Assembly: GCA_019637975.1 (NCBI GenBank)
Contig: JAHBUR010000003.1
Location: forward strand, 62,001 to 126,000
Source of the DNA: Bacteroidota bacterium
Lineage (GTDB): Bacteria > Bacteroidota > Ignavibacteria > UBA10030 > UBA6906
Direction of reading: 5' to 3'
Length of the DNA: 64,000 bases
Made by a program: the position numbers and the translations under genes. Positions 46,674 to 56,173 of this stretch are shown here, piece by piece (position 1 is the first letter of the stretch; each line of letters starts with the position of its first letter). The notes under the pieces are model-generated. The model saw only the letters and a list, made by a program, of their open reading frames with translations, searched no databases and was not told the DNA's origin.

Positions 46674-48341
46674 ATGAAAAAAATGAAACAGTACCGGCTG
46701 AGTCTGGTCGCAGCATTTGTTGCTGTCTCCCTATTGGGATGTTCCGGGGATTCGGATCCTCGCACGAAGGATATTGATACCCGGCTCGCCCGGCTGGAGA
46801 GAGTGCAAATAAACTTCGATGCCCGCGGGTTTTCGCAGCAAACGAAAGAACTGCTCATGACGCTCATGGAAGCGGGCCAGTTGTTGCATGAGGCATACCT
46901 GTATCAATACGCGCCGGAAGGCATTGAAATACGCGACAGCCTCAGCAGACAAGACGGTGATCTGAGCAATAAGCTGCTTCGACTCGTCGAGAGGAACGGC
47001 GGCCCTTATGACAAGATGGATGACTTCACAAATTTTGTCAACAACATGCCCAAGCCTCCCGGCTCGGGTTTCTATCCCGCAGATCTGACGAAAGAGGAGT
47101 TTGAAGGCTACCTCGCCCGGTACATGCATCGATCGAAGGCCTTGATGAGTCCGTACACGGTTGTCAGGCGTGACAACGGCGGACTGAAGGCGATTCCTTT
47201 CCACGAGGAATACGCGCAATACGTAGTCCCCGCAGCCGAGCTGCTGAGAAAAGCAAGCACGCTGACCGACAATGCCAGCTTCAAGAGATTTCTCGAGTTG
47301 CGAGCCAAGGCATTGCTTACCGATGACTACTATGACAGTCACGTGGCCTGGCTTGACGTTATCGATTCGGATATTGATCTTCTGATGGCTCCCGATGAAG
47401 TGTACGACGACGGGTTGATGGGGTTGAAGGCATCGTATGAAGTTTCTGTGATGGTGAAGGATTCTGCCGCAAGCGCAAAAGTGGACTTTTTCGGCAGCTA
47501 CCTGAACGAGCTCGAAATGAATCTGCCGATTGACGAGAAATATAAGAGCCGTTCCGTGACGCTAAAATCGCCGATGTACGTTGTCAACGACATTTTCCGC
47601 GGGGGTGATATCGCCACAGGGTACCAGGCCGTAGCCACAACATTGCCTAACGATCCGATGGTCCGGAATACAAGGGGGACCAAAATCATCTTCTGGAAGA
47701 ACATGATGGTGGCGCGTGTCGAGAAGATCATTCTGCCGATAGCCTATGAGCTCATTTCCTCCGACCAGATCGGATACGTTTCGACCCAAGGCGTGTTCAG
47801 CAACACCATCATGCACGAGCTATGTCATTCCGTCGGCCCCATCTTTGTCCACGGTACAGGGGACACGCTTTCCGTGAACGAGGCGCTCAAGGAACACTAC
47901 ACAACCATCGAAGAAGCGAAAGCCGATGTCGCCGGGTTGCATTCGATGCGATACTTCGTCCGGAAGGGGATTCTCGGGAAGGAAATGGAACAGATTCATG
48001 CGGTGTCTGCGCTTGCATCGATTTTCCGCACCATCCGTTTCAGTACAACGGAGGCGCATGCAAAAGCCTCACTCTGCGCGTTGAACTATCTGCGCAACGC
48101 CAACGCAATCCGGTTTGATCCAAACACGAAGAGATGGTCGGTGATATTTGACAGATTCGGGCCCGCTGTTGCCGACCTTGCCGGGGAACTCCTGTTGCTT
48201 GAAGCTACGGGAGATTTCGAGGGAACGGTGAAGTTTCTGAATCGATGGTCGGCAATGTCGATCGACGTGGAACAATCGCTTCGGCGATTGGATCATGTGC
48301 CGGTTGATATTGAGCCGGTATATCACGTGAAGTGGAAATGA
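46674..48341 (+). CDS. Dipeptidyl-peptidase III-like zinc lipoprotein
   Basis: 555 residues from the ATG at 46674 (GTG at 46659 also in frame). A lipoprotein signal ends in LLGC. Near residue 380 a zinc motif reads HELCHSVG, followed about 40 residues on by EEAKADVAGLH, the layout of DPP III relatives (M49: HELLGH and EECRAD). The His spacing here is the four-residue HEXXH form, not the five-residue HEXXGH of true DPP III. Probably an envelope-anchored peptidase of unknown specificity. An inactive binding role is possible. Confidence 0.75.
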   Translation: MKKMKQYRLSLVAAFVAVSLLGCSGDSDPRTKDIDTRLARLERVQINFDARGFSQQTKELLMTLMEAGQLLHEAYLYQYAPEGIEIRDSLSRQDGDLSNKLLRLVERNGGPYDKMDDFTNFVNNMPKPPGSGFYPADLTKEEFEGYLARYMHRSKALMSPYTVVRRDNGGLKAIPFHEEYAQYVVPAAELLRKASTLTDNASFKRFLELRAKALLTDDYYDSHVAWLDVIDSDIDLLMAPDEVYDDGLMGLKASYEVSVMVKDSAASAKVDFFGSYLNELEMNLPIDEKYKSRSVTLKSPMYVVNDIFRGGDIATGYQAVATTLPNDPMVRNTRGTKIIFWKNMMVARVEKIILPIAYELISSDQIGYVSTQGVFSNTIMHELCHSVGPIFVHGTGDTLSVNEALKEHYTTIEEAKADVAGLHSMRYFVRKGILGKEMEQIHAVSALASIFRTIRFSTTEAHAKASLCALNYLRNANAIRFDPNTKRWSVIFDRFGPAVADLAGELLLLEATGDFEGTVKFLNRWSAMSIDVEQSLRRLDHVPVDIEPVYHVKWK

Positions 48342-48342
48342 T

Positions 48343-48813
48343 ATGGCAAAGCGACACCCCGGCCTTGTACCGTTATCACACGATCATCATCACGGACTTG
48401 CGCTCGCCATCCGGTTGCAGCAAGGGAACAACGCACTTCTGAACGACGGATGGACCCACGATAGGGTTGAACAGGCGAAACGGGTACGGCATTTCTACGA
48501 GCACGATCTGCGTCGGCATTTCAAGTCCGAAGAGGAGGTTGTGTTTCCGCTGATGAGCCGCCATGCTCCCGGTTCGTCATTGCTGATTGTCGAGTTGATT
48601 CGTCAACATCGCGAGATGGAGCGGCTGATTGATATGCTTGACCATCTTGAAGGAGATCAGTTGGAAAAGAATCTTACAGCATTAGGCGAAGTTCTTGAAA
48701 AGCACATTCGCAGCGAAGAGCGTGAATTATTCGAGATGATGCAGCAACAACTCACTGCTGATCTTCTTGATGAGATCGGAGAAGGTGTCAAGAAGTCGTT
48801 GAGAGCTGACTGA
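48343..48813 (+). CDS. Hemerythrin-like HHE cation-binding protein
   Basis: 156 residues forming a four-helix bundle. Iron-ligand candidates follow the HHE pattern: LSHDHHHGLALA, then HDLRRHFKSEEEVVF, LIRQHREMER and KHIRSEERELFE. Such domains bind a di-iron centre and react with O2, NO or reactive species. The gene begins one base after the stop of the preceding lipoprotein and is followed by a response regulator. Confidence 0.9.
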   Translation: MAKRHPGLVPLSHDHHHGLALAIRLQQGNNALLNDGWTHDRVEQAKRVRHFYEHDLRRHFKSEEEVVFPLMSRHAPGSSLLIVELIRQHREMERLIDMLDHLEGDQLEKNLTALGEVLEKHIRSEERELFEMMQQQLTADLLDEIGEGVKKSLRAD

Positions 48814-48864
48814 AACAAGCGCCGCGCATATCCAATAGTACTTCTCACAATCGAATCATCCCCG

Positions 48865-49245
48865 ATGGAAGATAAGCAACTGACCATCCTGATTTCTGAA
48901 GATGAAGTCGATATCAACAACCTTCTCACACTTGTTCTTCAACTCGAGAACTTCAACGTCCTTCAGGCTTTCGACGGGCTCACGGCTTATGAAACATTCC
49001 TTGCCCACAAGGATGAAATTGATTTGGTGGTAACAGATCTCGGCCTGCCAAAAATGGGCGGAGTGGAGTTAATTGAAAAAGTGCGGGGATTGAAGCCCAC
49101 GGTGAAGATTATCGGCGCAAGCGGGTTTGGCAGAGTGAACGTTCGCGAAGAAGTGATGAAGGCCGGAGCCGATGAATTCATGCCGAAGCCGTACATTACG
49201 GCAGATTTGCTTCTTCTTGCCAAGAAACTCCTCGGTCGTTCCTGA
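48865..49245 (+). CDS. Single-domain response regulator
   Basis: 126 residues, one receiver domain with no output domain. Acidic pocket ISEDEVD, phospho-acceptor Asp in [12 protein letters not shown], the switch Ser in IGASGFG, and Lys in FMPKPYI. It would be phosphorylated by an unknown kinase; no histidine kinase is nearby. A stand-alone receiver may act by protein contact. The stop overlaps the next ATG (TGATG). Confidence 0.92.
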   Translation: MEDKQLTILISEDEVDINNLLTLVLQLENFNVLQAFDGLTAYETFLAHKDEIDLVVTDLGLPKMGGVELIEKVRGLKPTVKIIGASGFGRVNVREEVMKAGADEFMPKPYITADLLLLAKKLLGRS

Positions 49246-49658
49246 TGAGATTCCACACCGAATACCTCTGGTTCAACACCAAAACGCAGCGTGAGTACAT
49301 CAATATCACTGAAACGGTGGAGGATATTGTTCGTAAGAGTGGTGTGAAGGAAGGCATGGTGTTGGTGTCGGCAATGCACATCACAGCCGGCGTGTACGTC
49401 AATGATGCCGAGGCCGGACTGATTCAGGATATAGACGAGTGGCTCGACCGGCTGGCCCCGTTCAAGTCCGGCTATCGCCACCACCGTACCGGAGAAACCA
49501 ACGGCGATGCACATCTGAAAAGTCTGATTATCCATCATGAAGTCATCGTTCCCATCACAAACGGAAAACTCGATTTCGGTCCGTGGCAGCAAATCTATTA
49601 TGCCGAGTTCGACGGGCAGCGCCGCAAAAGAGTTATTGTGAAGGTGATGGGAGAATAG
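49245..49658 (+). CDS. YjbQ/UPF0047 family protein
   Basis: 137 residues. Family blocks [37 protein letters not shown] and [19 protein letters not shown] are intact, with several conserved His that likely form a metal site. YjbQ proteins can show a weak thiamine-phosphate synthase activity, but the cellular role is not settled. It overlaps the response regulator by one base. Confidence 0.92.
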   Translation: MRFHTEYLWFNTKTQREYINITETVEDIVRKSGVKEGMVLVSAMHITAGVYVNDAEAGLIQDIDEWLDRLAPFKSGYRHHRTGETNGDAHLKSLIIHHEVIVPITNGKLDFGPWQQIYYAEFDGQRRKRVIVKVMGE

Positions 49659-49738
49659 ATTGCAATTCGTGCCGGCCTTCAGTAGATTTTCAGTTGAACA
49701 CCATCCTCATTGAATTCAATACATATTCAGGCAGAGTC

Positions 49739-51097
49739 ATGAACTATCAGGCAAGAATGTTTGCTGTTCTTTTCGCCATCTGTCTTGTTCTGGCGCCCGG
49801 CGTTGCGCAAGTAAACGGACAAGGAACTCTGGGAATCCAGGTAGACGTTGCCCGCTTCCGCGGAGATGACCTCCGCAGCTACGTGGAGGTGTACTACGCT
49901 TTTCCTCAACGGTCTCTGACATATACTCAGAGCCCCGAAGGTTTCAGGGGCGGGGTCGAGTTGCTCGTGGTCGTACGATCGAAGGACTCTATTCACTTTG
50001 CCGACCGTTTTGTGATGCCGCACGTGACACAAGATACGGTGGCGGGCAGCATGAATCTCGTCAGCTTGTCCGGAATGATGTTACCCGATGGCAACTATAC
50101 ATTGACTGTGTCAGGAAAGGATGTCAACAACCCGTCACGCAGCGACAGTGTGGCGGTACAGATTGCGGCCAGAGTACCGCCTGCGAACAATGTCGTCCTC
50201 AGCGATATCGAATTTGCATCCAACATCAAAAAAGGTGAAAAGGTCTCGCCGTTCTTCAAGAATACTCTCGAGGTAATCCCCAATGTCGACGGAGTGTTCG
50301 GCAACGGAAAGAACTGCTTCTTCTACGCCGAGGCGTACAACCTGCTTGCAAACAACGAAATGTCCGACTTGACATTGAGGACGACCGTATTGAATGCAAT
50401 CGGAAAAGAGGTGATTTCACGGGAACGCCCCCGCAAGCGGAGCGGTGAATCGACAGTGCTTGTGGACAATATCGACGTCTCAAATCTCACGAGTGGCACA
50501 TATACTCTAATGCTCTCCATCGACGATTCGAGCAAGAAGACCTTGACAACAAGCTGGAAAAAGTTCTTCGTCTTTAACGATGCAATGGGAATAGACTCAT
50601 CACTGCTTGCGCTGGATCCGACCCTGGCTGTGACGGCGTATTCCACAATGCAAGAGGCGGAACTTGATAATGAGTTCAAGCGTACGCGCTGGGAGGCTCG
50701 TGACATTGAGAAGGACCAGTATGCAAAGTTGAAGGGCGCTGAACCAAAGCGGAGATTCTTGGCGGATTTCTGGTCGAAACGCCCGGTCGGTGCCCGTGAA
50801 GTATATTTCCAACGTGTGAACGCCGCAAACTCGGCATACGCGAGCATGGGAATCGAGGGCTATCGCAGCGATCGCGGGAGAGTCCACATCACGTACGGTC
50901 CCCCGGACGACGTTGATCGCCATCCGAACGAGGCAGGAACAAAGCCGTATGAAATTTGGACGTATAACAATATTCAAGGCGGAGTGATTTTTGTTTTCGT
51001 TCAGCGCCAGAACAGCGGCGACTACGAGTTGATGCATTCAACTCACCGCAGCGAATTAAATGACGAAAACTGGATGCGCTACGCCCGCACAAATTGA
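49739..51097 (+). CDS. GWxTD-domain secreted protein
   Basis: 452 residues from the ATG at 49739, which opens a signal peptide (ARMFAVLFAICLVLAPGVAQ); the longer frame upstream overlaps yjbQ and is not used. The C-terminal part (from about 310) has the family's elements: helical ELDNEFKRTRWEA, then GYRSDRGRVHITYGPPDDVD and KPYEIWTYNN. GWxTD proteins occur mainly in Bacteroidota-related and Acidobacteria-type genomes and have no known reaction. A terminator follows. Confidence 0.88.
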   Translation: MNYQARMFAVLFAICLVLAPGVAQVNGQGTLGIQVDVARFRGDDLRSYVEVYYAFPQRSLTYTQSPEGFRGGVELLVVVRSKDSIHFADRFVMPHVTQDTVAGSMNLVSLSGMMLPDGNYTLTVSGKDVNNPSRSDSVAVQIAARVPPANNVVLSDIEFASNIKKGEKVSPFFKNTLEVIPNVDGVFGNGKNCFFYAEAYNLLANNEMSDLTLRTTVLNAIGKEVISRERPRKRSGESTVLVDNIDVSNLTSGTYTLMLSIDDSSKKTLTTSWKKFFVFNDAMGIDSSLLALDPTLAVTAYSTMQEAELDNEFKRTRWEARDIEKDQYAKLKGAEPKRRFLADFWSKRPVGAREVYFQRVNAANSAYASMGIEGYRSDRGRVHITYGPPDDVDRHPNEAGTKPYEIWTYNNIQGGVIFVFVQRQNSGDYELMHSTHRSELNDENWMRYARTN

Positions 51098-51119
51098 GCA
51101 TGAGGGGAACGTGATGCTT

Positions 51120-51150
51120 GAAGCCGCCCGATGAAGGCGGCTTCTTTGTT
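51120..51150 (+). terminator. Intrinsic terminator after the GWxTD gene
   Basis: GAAGCCGCC (51120-51128) pairs perfectly with GGCGGCTTC (51136-51144) around a seven-base loop, followed by TTTGTT. Confidence 0.88.
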
Positions 51151-51168
51151 CCATGCAGATCGGTTAGA

Positions 51169-51197
51169 TTGTAACTTGGAATCGAATTATGTAAGTT
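51169..51197 (+). promoter_or_regulatory. Promoter for the acyltransferase-GT9-tsaC group
   Basis: TTGTAA (51169-51174), 17-base spacer, TAAGTT (51192-51197), about 13 bases after the terminator's T tract and 19 before the ATG, so the leader would be short. The -10 is imperfect. Confidence 0.4.
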
Positions 51198-51216
51198 AGC
51201 CCAAGCGTTTTCTTCC

Positions 51217-52128
51217 ATGAGAGAATACATCGAATATTTTCTGTTCAGTTGTGTTGATTGGCTTGCCCGGCGGTTGTCGTTCCGGTGGGCCGGAAAAATC
51301 GGAGCGTGGTTGGGCGGCGTTGTGTTTTCGGTAATCGGCTATCGCAAAGAAATCACACTCGACAACCTGAGAAAGGCCTTCCCGGAAAAGCATGAAGAGG
51401 ACCTGCAAGTAATTGCGCGCCGCGCGTACAGGAACTACGGCATCGCGTTGGTTGAATCATTGTGGGCAAGCGGCCAGTCTGCCGAGGAGTTGAGGAAGAT
51501 CGTCCGCGCGACAAATCCCGAAATAGTGCATAATGCCAGGAAGGCCGGGAAAGGCGTCCTGCTTCTCTCGGCTCACTTCGGCTCGTGGGAGTTTCTTTCG
51601 ACAAGTGTACCGCTTGTTCTGGAGCTCCCGTTCGGGATGATTGCTCAGCGTCAGCGTAACAAGCATATCGATGCCTTGTTTGAAACAAATAGGTCCCGTT
51701 TTGGGAATTTCATCATCGGCATGGGAACATCGACTCGCAAAGTGCTAAAGGCGCTTGCAGACAACCACGTTGTCTTGATACTCGGCGATCAAAGCGGGCC
51801 AAAAGAAGCCGTGTTTGTCGAGTTCTTCGGTCGTCCCTCGGCAACGCACAGAGGCGCTGCCGCATTCAGTCTCAAAACAGGGGCTCCGATTGTAATGGGC
51901 GTTCTCGTCCGGCAACCGGACGGGACGTACACAATCACGTTCGAAGAAGTAGATCAAAGCGGATTGGATTCGTCGTCTGAAGAAGACATCACGAAACTGA
52001 CCCAACGTCACGTGGCGATTCTTGAACGATGGATTCGCACCAACCCGGACCATTGGTTGTGGATGCACAAACGTTGGAAACACACACCGTTCTTTCAGGC
52101 CCGGCAAGAAGTTGAGGAGGTTCGTTAG
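51217..52128 (+). CDS. LpxL/HtrB-family lysophospholipid/lipid A acyltransferase
   Basis: 303 residues. A hydrophobic/amphipathic N-terminus precedes the acyltransferase core with SAHFGSWEF (H-x4-E catalytic motif), LGDQSGPKEAVFVEFFGRPSATHRGAAAF and GAPIVMGVLV. It would add a secondary acyl chain to lipid A or a related lipid at the inner membrane. Next comes a GT9 heptosyltransferase-like gene sharing one base, so an LPS-assembly function is likely. Confidence 0.92.
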   Translation: MREYIEYFLFSCVDWLARRLSFRWAGKIGAWLGGVVFSVIGYRKEITLDNLRKAFPEKHEEDLQVIARRAYRNYGIALVESLWASGQSAEELRKIVRATNPEIVHNARKAGKGVLLLSAHFGSWEFLSTSVPLVLELPFGMIAQRQRNKHIDALFETNRSRFGNFIIGMGTSTRKVLKALADNHVVLILGDQSGPKEAVFVEFFGRPSATHRGAAAFSLKTGAPIVMGVLVRQPDGTYTITFEEVDQSGLDSSSEEDITKLTQRHVAILERWIRTNPDHWLWMHKRWKHTPFFQARQEVEEVR

Positions 52129-53183
52129 TGCAGACTCCCGGACGAATTCTCGTCGTTCAAACAGCGTTTACGGGGGATGTGGTACTGACATTACCGCTCA
52201 TCCAGCACCTGCATGAAACGTTGAACGGAGTGTTCATCGATGTTGTTGCCGTGCCCGCCGCCGCACAGGTTCTCCGCGGACATCCGGCGATTAACAAAAT
52301 AATCGAGTATGACAAGAAGGGTAGACAGAAAGGCCCCGCCGCTGCGTATTCGCTTGTTCGCCATTTGCAGGAATCGCAATACGGTGTTGCTATTGTGCCG
52401 CATCGATCGATACGGAGTGCGGCGATATGCTATTTTGCCGGCATACCCCGCAGGATCGGTTTCTCAACAAGCTCGGGTAGATTTCTTTTCACCGATATTG
52501 TGCCGTATCAAAAAGAGGCGCACGAGGTTTTGCGGAACCTGAGTCTGGCAGAACCCTTGGATGTGTATCCGAACGATGATCTGCTGCCCCGCCTGTATCC
52601 CTCGGATGATGATAAGCGGGCAGTCGAGGCGTTGCTGGGTTTGAAACCTTCCGCGAGAGACAGTTCGATAGTGGCCATAGCCCCGGGTTCAGTGTGGGCA
52701 ACGAAACGCTGGCTGCCGGAGCGATATGCCGAGTTGACCGGGCGACTCATCCGTGAAGGATTATTTGTTGTCTTGATTGGGGGAGAAGAAGATCTTTCCG
52801 TCGGCAACATGATTCTGTCAGGTGTTCAGAGTGACCGGGTTCTCAATGCGATGGGGAAGTTGACTCTTCTTCAGTCTGCAGAAATGATTGGCCGCTGCAA
52901 AATTGCGGTCACGAATGACAGTTCGCCCATGCACTTTGCCGTTGCGATGCGGACTCCGGTTGTCGCTATCTTCGGCGCAACAGTTCCCGAATTCGGTTTT
53001 GCGCCAATCGGGTCACGTGACGAGATTGTCCAAACCTCGGGGCTGGATTGCCGTCCATGCGCGATCCACGGCGGGAACTCGTGCCCCGTCAAGACGTTTG
53101 TGTGTATGAAGAACATTACCGTTGAGGCTGTTCTCGGCAAGGTACACACCGTTCTCTCAAAGACAGGAGTGGAAGTCGCGTGA
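52128..53183 (+). CDS. GT9-family heptosyltransferase-like protein
   Basis: 351 residues from GTG at 52128, one base inside the previous stop. RILVVQTAFTGDVVLTLPLIQHL is the N-terminal GT9 entry; residues near 185 read AIAPGSVWATKRWLPERYAEL, and the donor site TNDSSPMHFAVAMRTPVVAIFG is typical of WaaF/WaaC. It likely transfers a heptose or other sugar to the lipopolysaccharide core. The ending CPVKTFVCMKNIT has the Cys-rich segment common in WaaF. The exact donor is not fixed by sequence. Confidence 0.92.
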   Translation: MQTPGRILVVQTAFTGDVVLTLPLIQHLHETLNGVFIDVVAVPAAAQVLRGHPAINKIIEYDKKGRQKGPAAAYSLVRHLQESQYGVAIVPHRSIRSAAICYFAGIPRRIGFSTSSGRFLFTDIVPYQKEAHEVLRNLSLAEPLDVYPNDDLLPRLYPSDDDKRAVEALLGLKPSARDSSIVAIAPGSVWATKRWLPERYAELTGRLIREGLFVVLIGGEEDLSVGNMILSGVQSDRVLNAMGKLTLLQSAEMIGRCKIAVTNDSSPMHFAVAMRTPVVAIFGATVPEFGFAPIGSRDEIVQTSGLDCRPCAIHGGNSCPVKTFVCMKNITVEAVLGKVHTVLSKTGVEVA

Positions 53184-53824
53184 ACCGGATTCTGAGCGTG
53201 TCGTATGATGTTCCCGAACATGAAGTACTGGATGATGCTGCAACGGTTGTGTTGAATGGCGGAGTGATTGTGTATCCGACCGAAACCCTCTATGGCATTG
53301 GTGCAGATGCCACCAACGCGACTGCTATTAGGAATGTTGTAAAGGCAAAAAGGAGAAGTGACGAAAGGCCGATTCTCGTTATCATCCATTCACGTGACCT
53401 GCTAAAGAACCTTGTTGCCGGCATACCGGACTTTGCGGAACAATTGATGCAGCACTTCTGGCCCGGGCCTCTCACGCTTGTCTTCAAGTCTGCTCACGGC
53501 GTGCCACCCGAACTCACGCGAGGTAGCGGAACAATAGGTGTTCGTATTCCTTCCAACACATTCTGCCTGGAACTTCTGACACGATGTAACCGTCCTCTCA
53601 CCTCAACGAGCGCCAACATCTCCGGGGAGCCTGTGCATCGGACTGTTGACGAGATCCGCCTTGTTATGACTGATGGAATTGATTTGTATATCGACGCCGG
53701 CAGGTTACCCGAAAGCAAGCCATCAACCGTTGTATCTGTTGTTGGAAAGAAGCCAAAACTCTTACGTGAAGGAGTCATTCCATTTGATGTACTTCAAGAA
53801 GTTCTTCCGGCCATTGAGATGTAA
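53180..53824 (+). CDS. tsaC: L-threonylcarbamoyladenylate synthase (TsaC/Sua5/YrdC)
   Basis: 214 residues from GTG at 53180, overlapping the GT9 gene by four bases. GGVIVYPTETLYGIGADATN, KRRSDERPILVIIH, and STSANISGEPV are the YrdC signatures. It makes threonylcarbamoyl-AMP for the t6A37 tRNA modification. It is the short YrdC form without the Sua5 C-terminal domain. It is translationally coupled to lipid-envelope genes, so it is likely co-transcribed by chance of operon layout. Confidence 0.94.
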   Translation: MNRILSVSYDVPEHEVLDDAATVVLNGGVIVYPTETLYGIGADATNATAIRNVVKAKRRSDERPILVIIHSRDLLKNLVAGIPDFAEQLMQHFWPGPLTLVFKSAHGVPPELTRGSGTIGVRIPSNTFCLELLTRCNRPLTSTSANISGEPVHRTVDEIRLVMTDGIDLYIDAGRLPESKPSTVVSVVGKKPKLLREGVIPFDVLQEVLPAIEM

Positions 53825-53825
53825 T

Positions 53826-56173
53826 ATGTCCGTCACGCACGCTTTTCTCTGTTTTTTGCTGTCCGGCAATGTGATATTTGCCCGACAATCCTCAGAACTC
53901 CGGCAGGCATTCCTTGATCTTTCGAACGACGCCGTTGTCATGAATATCTCCGCTCATCCGGACGATGAAGATGGTTCTACGCTCGCCTATTACCGGATGA
54001 AGTATGGCGTGAAGACGTATTCTGTTCTGTTCACACGGGGCGAGGGTGGACAAAATGAAACAGGGCCGGAATTGTACGAAGAACTCGGCGTTTTGCGTAC
54101 CGACGAGACGCACGAAGCCGGAACGATACTCGGGGCGGAGGTTCATTTTTTGAACCTGAGCGATTTCGGATACTCCAAAACGGCGTCCGAAACATTTCAG
54201 AAATGGGGAGGCGCAAAGGAGGTGTTGCGCAGATTGGTGTATGTGATTCGGAAGTACAAGCCGGATGTTCTCTTCACAAACCACAACACAATCGGCGGCC
54301 ACGGTCACCACCAGGCCGTAGCCATTACTGCTATCGCAGCGTTCGATGCCGCAGCGGATTCAACAATGTTTCCTGAGCAACTTCAACTTCCGGGAATGGC
54401 TTGCTGGCAGCCGAAGAAATTGTTCTTCAGAAATTTCGGGGCGGCTGATCAGACTGCAGATGTTGTGAATCAAATTGGCGAAACAGATCCGGCGAGCGGA
54501 TTATCGTATCTCGACATAGCGTCGGAGGCGCTGACCCGACACAAGACACAGGGCATGGACAGGGCCGATTTGCGTCGCTTCACACGAGGGCTCAGTTTGT
54601 ACAGGCTGATCCGGGCCAACAGCATGTATGTCCGGGACACAACAACCTTTCTCGGCGGGGTTGATGTGTGGCGTGATCCGGGATTGACTCCGTTGCAGAA
54701 CAGCAGGGCAGTATTGTCGCGGCTGCATCACGGAATGAGTCGGGATTCGGTGTTGGAAATCGCTTCGCAGATCATGCGATTCAGCACTCGCAAAATGCAA
54801 TTGAGCCCTCTTGCGCACCGTGTCCTTTCCCGCTGGCAGGAGGGGCTCGAAGCACTTGTCATTCAACTTTGCGCTATCCAGGCAACATGGGAGTTTGCCG
54901 ACCAGGTGGTTGTCCCGACACAGAAAGTGAAGAGTACGCTTACTCTGAGCGCTTCAGAATGTGTGTTGAGCGAGTTTCGTTACTCGGTAACAGTTCCACA
55001 AGGTTGGGCAGTCAATGAGAGTGCAGAAGTTGTTCCTGTTCCCCACAAAGGAGTATTGACAAGGGGCTACGACGTATTTGTGGGCGATAACGCTACTCTC
55101 ACACTTCCCAAAACAGTAGCCCAGTACAATTCGCTTGAATCGGAACAGACTGTGGCGTTGCACGCGCATGTTCTTGCAAACGGAAAACCGCTCACACTGA
55201 CAGTGCGGCCTCGATTTGACGTTGCGCCGTTTCAGGTGATGAATGTGACTCCGAATGTAGCGCGTTTTTCGCCGGATGATGCACAAGGGGGAAAAGGTTC
55301 TCGTTTTCACTGACCAATTATGCACCGCGAAAATCCGCGGGCAGAATTTCGGTTCAGATGCCTCCGGGGTGGCTTTCGGAACGGGCTTCGTACGTAATTC
55401 AAGGGGAAGACAGTTCGGCAACCGGCCAGTTGACGATTCAACCCCCAAAAAACGTGAAGCCGGGTGTTTATCAACTGCGAGTCAAATCAGAATATGCGTG
55501 GAACGACATAACAGCAAAAGTGTTTGATGTGAGAGTGGAGAAGAGCATTACGGTCGGCATTATCAAAAGCTACGATACCACGCTCGAGACTGCTTGCGAA
55601 GAACTGGGTCTGAGCTACAAGCTGCTCGGCCCGGCAGATCTTGAACGGGATATTTCGTCTTTCACGTCAATTATTGTTGACATTCGTGCGTATCTCGTTC
55701 GTGAAGATTTGAAGAAGAACAACCATCGCCTTCTTGACTACGTTCACAAGGGGGGACATCTCGTGGTGATGTACCACAAGGATCAGGAGTGGAAGCCGGA
55801 GTACGCACCGTTTCCGATCAAGTTGAGTCGCCGACGTGTCACCATTGAAGAGGCTCCGGTCCAAGTTCTGCAACCGGCGCACCCTCTCTTCAATCATCCT
55901 AACACCATATCGGAGGGAGATTGGGAGGATTGGATTCAAGAACGTGGAGTGTATTTTCCGGGCGAAGTGGCAAAAGAATACGTTCACCTCATTTCTTCAA
56001 ACGATCCTGACGAGCCGCCGCTCACAACCGGATATCTGCTTGCAAGCCACGGGGCGGGGTCATATATCTATACGTCATACGTTTGGTATCGCCAACTTAA
56101 GGAGTTCAATGCCGGTGCCTTCCGGTGTTTTGTGAATATGATTTCTTACCCAAAATACCGCTCAACACCGTGA
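53826..56173 (+). CDS. Large PIG-L deacetylase, frameshifted near 55289-55297
   Basis: ATG at 53826, two bases after the tsaC stop, then a signal-like stretch (AFLCFLLSGNVIFA). The PIG-L domain has ISAHPDDEDGSTLA and a later HGHHQAVA that complete the zinc site. The frame ends at 55313, but the adjacent frame continues as FSLTNYAPRKSAGRISVQMP and runs to 56173 with a beta-sandwich and a glutamine-amidotransferase-like end. One added base in GGGGGAAAA (55289-55297) would join both into about 782 residues. It likely removes an N-acetyl group from a sugar outside the cytoplasm; the substrate is unknown. The stop overlaps the ABC binding-protein gene. Confidence 0.82.

Noticed and set aside
45950-46867. 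Minus-strand open frame of 305 codons across the metG end
   Set aside because: It covers the tRNA-binding domain of metG and the start of the lipoprotein gene; no protein features of its own.
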